DNA of 64,000 nucleotides from contig NZ_RCUW01000001.1 in NCBI RefSeq assembly GCF_003667525.1, positions 1 to 64,000 on the forward strand, in the 5' to 3' direction. The translations under genes and the position numbers were made by a program. Positions 46,893 through 55,284 of the stretch are shown here, in pieces (position 1 is the stretch's first letter; the number at the start of each line of letters is the position of its first letter). Source of the DNA: Mycetocola_B reblochoni. GTDB lineage: Bacteria > Actinomycetota > Actinomycetes > Actinomycetales > Microbacteriaceae. Under the pieces are notes generated by a model that ran no database searches, was not told the origin of the DNA, and was given only the letters and a program-made list of their open reading frames with translations.

Positions 46893-47894
46893 GTGACCAC
46901 TCCCCCGCTCGACCCCGACGCGCAGTGGGTCGTCGTCGACACCGACACCGGCATCGACGACGCGCACTCGCTGCTGTATCTGCTCGCCCAGCCGGACGTG
47001 CAGATCCTCGGCATCACGACCGTCTACGGCAACTGCAGCGTCGAGGACTCGGCGCGCAACGTCCAGACGGTGCTCCGGCTGACGGGACGGGAGGACATCC
47101 CCGTCCACGGCGGGGCAGCCGCCCCGCTCGAAGGAGAGCCCTCGATCGCCTGGTTCGTGCACGGGCACGACGGCCTCGGCGACCGCGGCCTCGACCGTGC
47201 CGAGGCCAGGCTCGCCGATGAGGATGCGGCCGACTACCTCGTCCGCATCGCCAACGAGCACCCCGGCCGCATCGACCTGCACCCGCTCGGGCCGCTGACG
47301 AACATCGCGCTCGCACTGGAGAAGGACCCCGAGCTGTTCCTCAAGTTCCGGTCCGTGGTCATCATGGGCGGTGCGGGGCCCTACCCGGCGCCGGGCGAGG
47401 CGACGGTCACCGACGCGAACACGCACAACGACCGGGCCGCCGCCGAACGGGTGTTCCGCGCACCGAACGCGGGCAACGTCGTCATGGTCGGGGTCAACGT
47501 GACCTCGACGGCGCTGCTCGAGGAGGACGTCACCGCGCTCCTGCTGGGCTCGGACCGACCGGAGGCGGTGTTCGCCGGGACGATCCTCGACGCCTACAAC
47601 GACTTCTACCAGTACAAGTGGGGCAGGCGGATCTCGGCCGCGCACGACGGGCTCGCCTCGGTGATCCTGCACCGGCCGGAGATCGTCACCGGCTGGGTGG
47701 AGGGCCCCGTTGACTTCACCCCTGCCGCCGGCTCGCTTGCGACGCGCGTCGCCCTGACCAGCGCCGGCCTCCCCCTCGTCTTCGGCACGCCGGAGGGGCC
47801 GAGCGTCCGCGCCGTCACCGCCGTGGACCTGCCGGCGTTCCGCCGGCGCTTCGTGCATGCGCTGGCCTTCGGCCGTGAGGGGGCGCGCGGGTGA
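46893..47894 (+). CDS. Nucleoside hydrolase family protein
   Basis: This encodes 333 residues from GTG 46893. VDTDTGIDDAHSLLY with Asp16, Asp18, Asp22 and Asp23 is the calcium-binding motif of inosine-uridine hydrolases. HGHDGLGD, LGPLTNIALAL and VTDANTHNDRAAAERVF are further family motifs. It would cleave an N-glycosidic bond. Its presence with monooxygenases suggests that the imported compound carries a ribosyl-like group, or that it acts on a product. Confidence 0.85.
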   Translation: MTTPPLDPDAQWVVVDTDTGIDDAHSLLYLLAQPDVQILGITTVYGNCSVEDSARNVQTVLRLTGREDIPVHGGAAAPLEGEPSIAWFVHGHDGLGDRGLDRAEARLADEDAADYLVRIANEHPGRIDLHPLGPLTNIALALEKDPELFLKFRSVVIMGGAGPYPAPGEATVTDANTHNDRAAAERVFRAPNAGNVVMVGVNVTSTALLEEDVTALLLGSDRPEAVFAGTILDAYNDFYQYKWGRRISAAHDGLASVILHRPEIVTGWVEGPVDFTPAAGSLATRVALTSAGLPLVFGTPEGPSVRAVTAVDLPAFRRRFVHALAFGREGARG

Positions 47895-49138
47895 GCCGCG
47901 ACGGCGACCCGATCGCGCCCCTCGGCCTCGCCGCGCTCGGGCTCGACGAGGACACGGCGCGGCTGGCGGACGAGGTCGTCGCGCGGATCGCGCGGAACGC
48001 CCCCGCACGCGACCACGACGGCGACCCCGAGCACGGCCTGCGCGCTGACGTGAGGGAGCTGGCGCTGCTCGGCGTCACCGCGGCGCGGCTGCCCCGCTCC
48101 GCCGGCGGTGCGGGACTGGACTACCCCGGCCTGGTCGAGCTGCAGATCCTGCTCGCACGGGCCGACTCGAACGCGACCCAGGCGCTGCGCACCCACCTGA
48201 CGCTGAGCGACCGCACCGCACGGGCCCTGGCCCGCGGGGAAGACACCCCGTGGGCGGAGCGGATCGCCGCGGGCGAGCTCGTCGCCGGCGCGACGACGGA
48301 GACCGGCGACGGCGCGTCGGGGAGCGTGGGCACCAGCCTCGTGCGCGACGCCTCCGGCGGCTGGCGGCTGACCGGGGTCAAAGGTTACGCGACGGGGACC
48401 GGCTTCGCCGACTGGGTGAGGGTCCTCGCCTCGGACGAGGACGGCCGACACCGGGTCGCGACCGTCAGGGTGGATTCGCCCGGCGTCGAGCTCGCGGACG
48501 ACTGGGACGGCGTCGGCCAGCGGCTGACGACCTCGGGGACGGCACGGTTCACCGACGTCGCCGTCGCGGAGGACGCCGTCGACCTCGGCGAGGGCTCGGC
48601 GAGCGACCGGCTCGGCAACCACGACGCCGTCCTGCAGCTCACCCACCTGGCCACGCTCGCGGGGATCGCGCTGCGGGTGAGGGACGACGCGGTCGGCTGG
48701 CTGAACGGACGCCGCCGGGGCTTCAGCCACGCCTCGACGGCCGTCCCCGCCGACGACCCCCAGATCCAGGAGCGCGTCGGCACGCTCGAGGGGCTCGCCC
48801 AGGCCGCCGTCGTGTCCGTGCGGGAGGCCGCGCGCCTGCTCGCCGCCGACCTCGACCGCCCCGCCGCGGAGCAGACCCTCGACGGCCACCTCGCGGTCAC
48901 TCGCGCACAGCTGCTCGTTCCCGCGCTCACCCTGCAGGCGGCGCAGTCGGTCTTCGAGATCGGCGGCGGCTCGCTCGTCGACGCACGGCTCGGCCTCGAC
49001 CGGCACTGGCGCAACGCCAGGACCCTGAGCAATCACAACCCCGTCCATCTCAAGGCGAGGGCGCTGGGCGACCGTGCGCTGCGCGGCGGCACGCTGCCGG
49101 AGATCTGGTACGTGGGAACGAGGAAGGACGGCGCCTGA
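47891..49138 (+). CDS. Acyl-CoA-dehydrogenase-type flavin monooxygenase (DszC/SfnB-like)
   Basis: This encodes 415 residues from a GTG overlapping the previous stop. GVTAARLPRSAGGAGLDYPGLVE, ATTETGDGASGSVGTSL, LTGVKGYATGTGFADWV and QSVFEIGGGSLVDARLGLDRHWRNARTLSNHNPV match the DszC-like branch of the family, which oxygenates substrates with reduced flavin. The catalytic Glu of true acyl-CoA dehydrogenases is not evident. The next gene is an LLM monooxygenase, the same pairing as DszA/DszC and SfnB/SfnG. Confidence 0.82.
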   Translation: MSRDGDPIAPLGLAALGLDEDTARLADEVVARIARNAPARDHDGDPEHGLRADVRELALLGVTAARLPRSAGGAGLDYPGLVELQILLARADSNATQALRTHLTLSDRTARALARGEDTPWAERIAAGELVAGATTETGDGASGSVGTSLVRDASGGWRLTGVKGYATGTGFADWVRVLASDEDGRHRVATVRVDSPGVELADDWDGVGQRLTTSGTARFTDVAVAEDAVDLGEGSASDRLGNHDAVLQLTHLATLAGIALRVRDDAVGWLNGRRRGFSHASTAVPADDPQIQERVGTLEGLAQAAVVSVREAARLLAADLDRPAAEQTLDGHLAVTRAQLLVPALTLQAAQSVFEIGGGSLVDARLGLDRHWRNARTLSNHNPVHLKARALGDRALRGGTLPEIWYVGTRKDGA

Positions 49139-50421
49139 TGGGACGCCCCACCGACCGCCGGACGCTCGTCCTCGGTGCGAACGTCTACGACTACGGCACC
49201 GACGCGGGGGCGTGGCGCGCACCCGGCGAGGACCCGCTCCGCCCGTTCCGCGCCGAGTTCTGGCGGGACACCGCACGGACGGCTGAGCGCGCGGGGCTCG
49301 ATGCCGTGTTCCTCGCCGACACCCCCGGCCTGTCCTCGAACCCCGCGATCCGGCCGATGCGCCAGCTCGAACCGCTCGCCGCGCTCGCGGTCGTGGCGGC
49401 CGAGACGGAGCACCTCGGCGCGATCGCCACGGTCTCGACGAGCACGACCGACCCGGTGGAGCTGAGCCGGCGGCTGCTGTCCTTCGGCGCGTTCAGCGGA
49501 GGGCGTTTCGGCTGGAACGTCGTCACGGGCGTCACCGGCCCCGCCGTCGCCGACTTCGGCTTCACCGCCCCTCCGGGGCGCGACGACCGCTACGCCCGGG
49601 CGGAGGAGTTCGTCGACGCCGTCGCCGCGTTCCTCGCCGCCGTCCGCGACGACACCGACTACCGCCACGACGGCCCGCTCTTCGCCGCACGGATCCCCCG
49701 CGACCGGCTCGGCGTCGACCCGGCCGTTCGCGCGCTGCTCCCGGACGCGGCCCCACTCGTCGTCCAGGCGGGGGGCTCCCCGCGCGGCCGTGCGCTCGCC
49801 GCCCGGAGCGCGGAGGCGGTGTTCGCGGCCGAGACGGTGCACGCCGGCGCCCTCGCCAACGCGGAGGACCTGCGCCGCCGCGCGGCCGCGCTCGGTCGCC
49901 CCGCCCCGCTCATCCTGCCGGGCATCCACCTCGTCGTCGGCTCGACGGAGGCGGAGGCGGAGGAACGGTTCACCCTCATCCACGAGCGCGGGCCCGAGGG
50001 CAACCTGCTGCGGCGGTTCTCCGCGATGTTCGGCATCGACGGCTCCCGGCTCGACCTGGACGCCCCGGCCGAGGAGGAGCTGGCGCGCCTGGCGACCGAT
50101 CCGGAGGCGACACCGGTCGGGTTCCGCACGGCGATCGCCGCCTACGGGGCCGCGGGCGGGCTGAGCGTGCGCCAGCTTCTGCGGTACTTCGCCGGGTTCG
50201 GACACCAGCTCTTCGTCGGGACGCCGGAGCGCCTGGCCGACATCATGACCGAGTGGCTGGACAGCGGCGCCGCCGACGGCTTCAACCTGCTCTTCGACAC
50301 CAACCCCTGGGGGCTCAGGGAGTTCGCCGACCACGTCACGCCCGTGCTGCGCGCCAGGGGACTGCTCGCGGACGCACCGGGTGCCCCCTTCGCCCGGCGG
50401 ATGAGGGAGGCCAGACGATGA
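49138..50421 (+). CDS. Luciferase-like flavin monooxygenase (NtaA/SnaA/DszA type)
   Basis: This encodes 427 residues, starting within the previous stop (TGATG). AGLDAVFLADTPG, TVSTSTTDPVELSRRLLSFGAFSGGRFGWNVVTG and YARAEEFVDAV match the NtaA/SnaA/DszA subgroup. ADGFNLLFDTNPWGLREFADHVTPVL ends the TIM barrel. It should use FMNH2 from a separate reductase to oxygenate an organosulfur or amine substrate. Confidence 0.85.
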   Translation: MGRPTDRRTLVLGANVYDYGTDAGAWRAPGEDPLRPFRAEFWRDTARTAERAGLDAVFLADTPGLSSNPAIRPMRQLEPLAALAVVAAETEHLGAIATVSTSTTDPVELSRRLLSFGAFSGGRFGWNVVTGVTGPAVADFGFTAPPGRDDRYARAEEFVDAVAAFLAAVRDDTDYRHDGPLFAARIPRDRLGVDPAVRALLPDAAPLVVQAGGSPRGRALAARSAEAVFAAETVHAGALANAEDLRRRAAALGRPAPLILPGIHLVVGSTEAEAEERFTLIHERGPEGNLLRRFSAMFGIDGSRLDLDAPAEEELARLATDPEATPVGFRTAIAAYGAAGGLSVRQLLRYFAGFGHQLFVGTPERLADIMTEWLDSGAADGFNLLFDTNPWGLREFADHVTPVLRARGLLADAPGAPFARRMREARR

Positions 50422-51161
50422 CGACCACGATCCTGCGCATCGACGACGGGGAGCTCGCCTCCCTCGCCGTCGATGCCTCCGGTCCGGTGTCCGCGCGGAG
50501 GGCCCTCGGCGCCGAGCTGGACGCCGCCGCCGATGTGCTCGTGCTCGGCGCCGCCGACGGGGGCACGGGCCCCGACCGGACCGCGGCGGCGGGGTTCCTG
50601 CTCGCCCTGACGCGCCGGGTGGTGGTCGTCCCCGTCGTGGGAGGGCAGCAGCACCCGATCAACGTCGCCAGGGCGGTGGCGACGCTCGCCCTGCTGCACG
50701 ACCGCCGGATCGGCGTCGCGGCGCAAGACCCGGCGCTGCTCGGCGTGCTGGCGCGGCTCTGGGAGAGCTGGCCGCTCGACAGCGTGGTCGCCGATGTGGA
50801 GGCGGGCGTCTACGTCGACGCCTCCCGGATCCGGCGCATCGTCCACCCCTCCTCACCGATCGGGGGCCCGCTGACCGTCCCCGTCGCCGCCGACGACACC
50901 CCACCGACGCTGCTCGTCTCCCCCGGCCGCGGTGCCGGTGGTGGGCCCGCCGCTGCCGAGCCCACCGCCGCGGACGCGGGCGACGGGGTCGAGCTGGTCC
51001 TCGATCTGGGCTCGATCCCGCTCTGGCGGCGCGGCCGCCCGGCGCGCGACGGCTCCGGTCCCGCACGGTCGGCGCGGCGCGTGCTCGGGCTGGGCGCCTC
51101 CGTGCCCGTCGCCGAGGGCGTGCCCGCCTTCGACGGGGCGGGGTCGGCCGAGCAGGTCTGA
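50418..51161 (+). CDS. Reduced luciferase-like protein (partner domain)
   Basis: This encodes 247 residues, overlapping the previous stop. FLLALTRRVVVVPVVGGQQHPINVARAVATLALLHDRRIGV resembles the N-terminal part of the LLM barrel. The rest (LARLWESWPLDSVVADVEAGVYVDASRIRRIVH...GGPLTVP) parallels the C-terminal domain of the protein at 52502. Much of the normal barrel is missing. Ala/Arg-rich tail. It may be a non-catalytic partner of the neighbouring oxygenases. Confidence 0.7.
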   Translation: MTTTILRIDDGELASLAVDASGPVSARRALGAELDAAADVLVLGAADGGTGPDRTAAAGFLLALTRRVVVVPVVGGQQHPINVARAVATLALLHDRRIGVAAQDPALLGVLARLWESWPLDSVVADVEAGVYVDASRIRRIVHPSSPIGGPLTVPVAADDTPPTLLVSPGRGAGGGPAAAEPTAADAGDGVELVLDLGSIPLWRRGRPARDGSGPARSARRVLGLGASVPVAEGVPAFDGAGSAEQV

Positions 51162-51242
51162 GCGCGCTCAGCGGTCGGCGGTCACTCGCCGGCGGTTGGC
51201 GGCTAGCGGCCGGCGGGGCCGTTCGTGTCCCGCCGACCGCGC

Positions 51243-52505
51243 TCACTCCCCCGCGAAACGCTCCAGCACCGAGCGAGCGCCATACTCCCTGCGGAACAGA
51301 CCCCTGCGCTGCAGCTCGGGGACGACGTGGTCGACGAAGTCGCTGAGGCCGGAGGGGAACAGGTCGAGCATGATGTTGAAGCCGTCGGCCGCCCCTGACC
51401 GGAACCAGGACTCCATGGAGTCGGCGATCTGCTCCGGCGTCCCGGCGAGGAAACGCTGGCCGTAGCCGCCGAAGTCGCGGAGCAGGCGGCGCACGCTGGG
51501 CTGCTCCGTGCGGATCCGCTCGATGAGCACCCGGCGGTACGCCGCCGACCAGCCGGCGTCGCGCCGCTCCGCGTCGCGCAGCACGCTCTCGGGCACCGGC
51601 GCGTCCAGGTCCACGTCGACGAGGTCGGTGCCGAGCGCATTGGCCAGCGCGTTGAGGCTGTAGCGGGCCGGGGCCAGATGCTCCCAGTGGTCGAAGCGCT
51701 CCCACGCCTCGCGCTCGGTGCTCCCGATGACGATGGCGAGGCCGGGGAACACCCGCACCGCGTCGGCGGGGCGACCCGCCTCGACGGCGTAGCCCCTGAT
51801 GGTGTCACGGTGCGCCGCCGCGGCGACCGGGTCCTGGTCGACCGAGTAGACGCCGTCGGCGACGAGCCCGGCCAGGCGCCAGCCCGGCTCCGAGCCGCCC
51901 GCCTGGACGATCGCCGGCCTGCCGTCGACGAGCCTGTCCATTCCGAGCCCGGCATGCACGCTGATCGAGCCCTCGTGGTCGACGACCGCGTCCGTGCCCG
52001 CCGTGTCCCAGAGCGAGCGGACGACGGTGACGAACTCCTCGGCCCTGGCGTAGCGGACGGAACGCTCCGGCAGCTCCTCGACACCGAAATTGCGCACCGC
52101 CTCGACGTCCCAGGTGGTCACGGCGTTCCAGGCGAAGCGCCCCGAGGTCGCCGTGTGCAGCGCCCACAGCCGCCTGGCCAGCTCCACGGGGTCGTTGAGC
52201 GTCGTCGACGACGTCGCGACGAAGCCGAGGCCGTCGGTGACGGCGGCCATCGCCGGCACCAGAACGGTCGGGTCGAGGTACTGCACCGGTCGGCTGCGCG
52301 GATCGGTGATCGCGGGCCGGTCGGCGAGGAAGAGCGCGTCGATGAGACCCCGCTCGGCGATTCGGGCGACCTCCTCCCAGTGGGCGCGGTCGACGATGGC
52401 GTCCGGCGCGATGTCGGGCGAGCGCCAGGCCGCCGGCCGCTGGCCGACGCCGAGGACGTTGACGTTGACCGTCATCAGCCGCCCCGCAGGGGTCGTCGGG
52501 GTCAT
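51243..52505 (-). CDS. Luciferase-like flavin monooxygenase, second module
   Basis: This encodes 420 residues. GLIDALFLADRPAI, ATSSTTLNDPVELARRLWALHTATSGRFAWNAVTTWD and ADGFNIMLDLFPSGLSDFVDHVVPELQRRGLF align with the enzyme at 49138 in the same NtaA/SnaA/DszA subgroup. The ATG overlaps the fusion gene stop. It ends 81 bp from the convergent end of the first module. Confidence 0.85.
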   Translation of the reverse strand: MTPTTPAGRLMTVNVNVLGVGQRPAAWRSPDIAPDAIVDRAHWEEVARIAERGLIDALFLADRPAITDPRSRPVQYLDPTVLVPAMAAVTDGLGFVATSSTTLNDPVELARRLWALHTATSGRFAWNAVTTWDVEAVRNFGVEELPERSVRYARAEEFVTVVRSLWDTAGTDAVVDHEGSISVHAGLGMDRLVDGRPAIVQAGGSEPGWRLAGLVADGVYSVDQDPVAAAAHRDTIRGYAVEAGRPADAVRVFPGLAIVIGSTEREAWERFDHWEHLAPARYSLNALANALGTDLVDVDLDAPVPESVLRDAERRDAGWSAAYRRVLIERIRTEQPSVRRLLRDFGGYGQRFLAGTPEQIADSMESWFRSGAADGFNIMLDLFPSGLSDFVDHVVPELQRRGLFRREYGARSVLERFAGE

Positions 52506-54535
52506 GAGCTCTCCGTCTCGCTGCCTGAGGGGAACCGCGCCGAGGCACCGGGCAGCTCCGCGATGGTGGGGAAGGGCAGTCGCAGCCGCGCCCGGAGAGT
52601 TCCCGCGTCCGGGGCGTCCTCGCGGGGCAGCCGCTCGGCCGCGGCGACGAGCTCCCCGACCGTGGTCGCACGGACCGTCCTGGCCAGTGCCAGGGCGTGC
52701 TCGTCGGAGCCGGGGAGCAGCCACCGCTCGCCGTCGACGACCAGGTCCACGTGCCGCTGCGGGTCGGCGGCGTCCCCGTCGTGCCCGACGATGACGGGCA
52801 GGTGCTGCGGACTGCTCGGGACGTTGAGCGGGCCAGCCACCCGGTGGACGCCGTCGGCGCCGATCCTCCGGATCGGCTCGGTCTCGGCGAAGGCGGGGGC
52901 GCCCCTGTCAGCGGCGATCGTCTCCTCGGGCCAGCTGCGCAGCAGCTGCTGGACGACGCGCTGCCGGTCGGCGTCGCGCTCGCCGGTGGCGGGCCGCTGC
53001 CACACCCAGGCGAGGCGCCCGCCGGAGAGCCGTTCGAGGCTGGCGATGCGCCTGGCCACGTTGTACGGATGGCCTGCGGCCTCCGGTTCCGCCACTCCGA
53101 CCGCGAACCAGCTGCGGGGGAACAGGTGCAGCCAGCCGGCGATGGCGACACCGGCGTCGAAGTGACCGTCCTCGGCCTCGTCGAACTGGAACAGCGCGCC
53201 CCTGCGGTCGGCGAACGCCGTCGCCACACGGCGCAGGGCGTCGCGGTCGGCGGCGAGCGCGGCGCTGAGAGGCGCGGGGATGCGCACGACCGTGAGCTCC
53301 TCCGCCTCGGCCCGCGCCGCGATCGCGTCGCGCTGGGCCTGCAGCCGCTGCTCGGGGTCGCCGATGCGCGGCAGGCCGTAGAGCTCGCGCTCGGCGACGC
53401 CCCTCAGCCGGTGCAGCACGGGGTTGTGCGTTCCCACGGTCCTGGCGTTGCGCCAGAAGCGGTCGAGCGCCAGCACGCGCCGCAGCCGCTCGCCCTCGGC
53501 CGGATCGGCGAGCTCGGCCGGTAGGCGCATGAGCAGGTCGGCGGCGTCGACGACCTGGTCCACGATGACCGCCTGCGCGCGGAAGGCAGCCGCCTCGGCC
53601 GCGTCGGCGAGCTCGGCGGCGGAGCCGTCGCCGTCGACGATGGCTCGGTGCGCGTCGTCGGCACGACGCGCGACAGCGCGAAGCAGCTCACGGCTGGCGG
53701 CAGCGGCGGAGCTGATCCGTGCGTAGCCCTCCAGCACCGCCACCGGCGACGAGCCGTGCGCCCTGTCCACGAGCGACACCAGCTCGGCCGCGGCGATCCG
53801 GGCGCCCTCGGCGATGCCGGCGAGCACGGCGAGCAGGATGAGCTGCTGCCAGCCGGCGATGCCGAGGTGCTGGCTGTCGAAGGGGGCCACGTCGCCCGGG
53901 TCGACGACCGCACCGTCGAGGATCGTCGTCCCGCTCGCCGTGGCGCGCTGGCCGAAACCCGTCCAGTCGTCGAGAAGCGTCAGCCCGGGGTTGTCGGCCC
54001 GGATCGCGGCGATGACCAGCTCCCCCGCCTCGTCGACGGCGCTGTATTCCAGCCAGTCGGCGTACCGGCTGCCCGTCGAGTAGAACTTGCGTCCGCTGAG
54101 GGTGAGACCGGACTCGTCGCTGCGCAGTCGCGTGGTGAACACGCTCGTCCCCGAGCCGTCGGCCTCCGTCCAGCCGCCGCCGAGCATCGCTCCCCCGGCG
54201 ATCCTGCCGAGCCAGCGCTCGCGGCGCTCCCCCTGCGGCGAGCTGACGTGCCGCTCGGTCGCCAGGACGTGGGTGCGCCAGCTCTGCGCGAGGCTGGGGT
54301 CGGCGGAGGCGACCGCGACGATCGCGTCGACGAGGTCGACGACGTCGCCGCCAAGACCACCGTCCTCGACCGGCAGCCGCAGTCGGCCGAAGCCGCTCGA
54401 GCGGAGTCCGTCGATGAATCTCGCGGGCACGGCGGGGGCGTCCTCGACGCTCGCCCGGCGGATCGCCGCAAGGAGCTCGGGAACGCCCGGCGCGGTCTCG
54501 GCCCAGGCGAGACGTCCGCGTTCAGGGGAGGTCAT
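52502..54535 (-). CDS. Natural fusion: ACAD-type monooxygenase plus reduced LLM domain
   Basis: This encodes 677 residues. Residues 1-400 are a DszC-like domain (GFGRLRLPVEDGGLGGD, GGGWTEADGSGTSVFTTRL, LSGRKFYSTGSRYADWL, RFWRNARTVGTHNPVLH). After a linker with REL/YGLPRIGDPEQRL, residues 430-677 form an LLM-like domain (FAVGVAEPEAAGHPYNVARRIASLERLSGGRLAWVW, IRRIGADGVHRVAGPLNVPS). The second part corresponds to the free protein at 50418. Fusion of both shows that they work together. Confidence 0.8.
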   Translation of the reverse strand: MTSPERGRLAWAETAPGVPELLAAIRRASVEDAPAVPARFIDGLRSSGFGRLRLPVEDGGLGGDVVDLVDAIVAVASADPSLAQSWRTHVLATERHVSSPQGERRERWLGRIAGGAMLGGGWTEADGSGTSVFTTRLRSDESGLTLSGRKFYSTGSRYADWLEYSAVDEAGELVIAAIRADNPGLTLLDDWTGFGQRATASGTTILDGAVVDPGDVAPFDSQHLGIAGWQQLILLAVLAGIAEGARIAAAELVSLVDRAHGSSPVAVLEGYARISSAAAASRELLRAVARRADDAHRAIVDGDGSAAELADAAEAAAFRAQAVIVDQVVDAADLLMRLPAELADPAEGERLRRVLALDRFWRNARTVGTHNPVLHRLRGVAERELYGLPRIGDPEQRLQAQRDAIAARAEAEELTVVRIPAPLSAALAADRDALRRVATAFADRRGALFQFDEAEDGHFDAGVAIAGWLHLFPRSWFAVGVAEPEAAGHPYNVARRIASLERLSGGRLAWVWQRPATGERDADRQRVVQQLLRSWPEETIAADRGAPAFAETEPIRRIGADGVHRVAGPLNVPSSPQHLPVIVGHDGDAADPQRHVDLVVDGERWLLPGSDEHALALARTVRATTVGELVAAAERLPREDAPDAGTLRARLRLPFPTIAELPGASARFPSGSETESS

Positions 54536-54632
54536 GTCGTTCAGCGTAACGACGGGGATCCCGCCGGTGCCGCCAGATTAAGCTGAGTGACGTCGGCCGG
54601 AGCGGCCGCCGTCCACCCGATGAGGAGAGCCC

Positions 54633-55163
54633 ATGCCGACCGAGGCCGCCCGCACGTCAGCCCCCTCGGCTCCGACCGGCACGGCACCGACCGCCCCGTC
54701 GTCGGACTCCCGCTCAGTGGGGAACACGGCCGGTGTCGACGCCCTCCTGGCCGCTGCGCTCGGCTTCGCCGCGCTCGCGGAGGAGACGGCCGAGCTCGGC
54801 GAGCGGATCACCGCCGCGCGGAGCAGGCGGCAGTGGCACGGCAACGCGCCGCTCGCGATCGACGACGAGCAGTTCCGGCGCGTCCTCGGCGCCGCCAGGG
54901 GACGGGCGACCGTGTCCTCGGCCACCGCGGAGGCGCTGCGCCTCCGGGCGGAGCGCGGCGAGCTGGACGAGGAGTCGGCGGCGGCTGCCGTCGTCGGCCT
55001 CGCGGAGCTGTCACGGCTGAGCATCAGGAGCGTGTTCGACACGGTCGGCGCCTCGGCCACCCTCGCCGGGCAGGGGCTGGACGGCCTCTGGCGCCGCCAG
55101 CACGCCGCGGAGGCGGCCGGCGGCATCGCCGCCCTGACGCTCCGGGTCGCGCCGGGGGTCTGA
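54633..55163 (+). CDS. Stand-alone protein resembling an ACAD C-terminal domain
   Basis: This encodes 176 residues with a GAGGAG ribosome-binding site. The first 30 residues are Thr/Ser/Pro rich. Residues 35-170 are helical, with SIRSVFDTVGASATLAGQGLDGLWRRQHAAE. That stretch parallels the 'SVFExGGASxxxxxxLDRxWRNART' motif at the end of DszC-like enzymes. No FAD-binding middle domain is present. It is divergent from the fusion gene (97 bp). It may be a remnant or a subunit that completes an oligomer. Confidence 0.6.
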   Translation: MPTEAARTSAPSAPTGTAPTAPSSDSRSVGNTAGVDALLAAALGFAALAEETAELGERITAARSRRQWHGNAPLAIDDEQFRRVLGAARGRATVSSATAEALRLRAERGELDEESAAAAVVGLAELSRLSIRSVFDTVGASATLAGQGLDGLWRRQHAAEAAGGIAALTLRVAPGV

Positions 55164-55284
55164 GCGGATCCGCCCCGCCCGGCGGAGACGCCGGGCGTTG
55201 TCGATCAGTGTCGTCGACCGGTGCCAGTGCCCATGCCAGCGCCAGCGCGACGCTGGCGTCATCGACCGGCGCCGGTGGGCCGGG

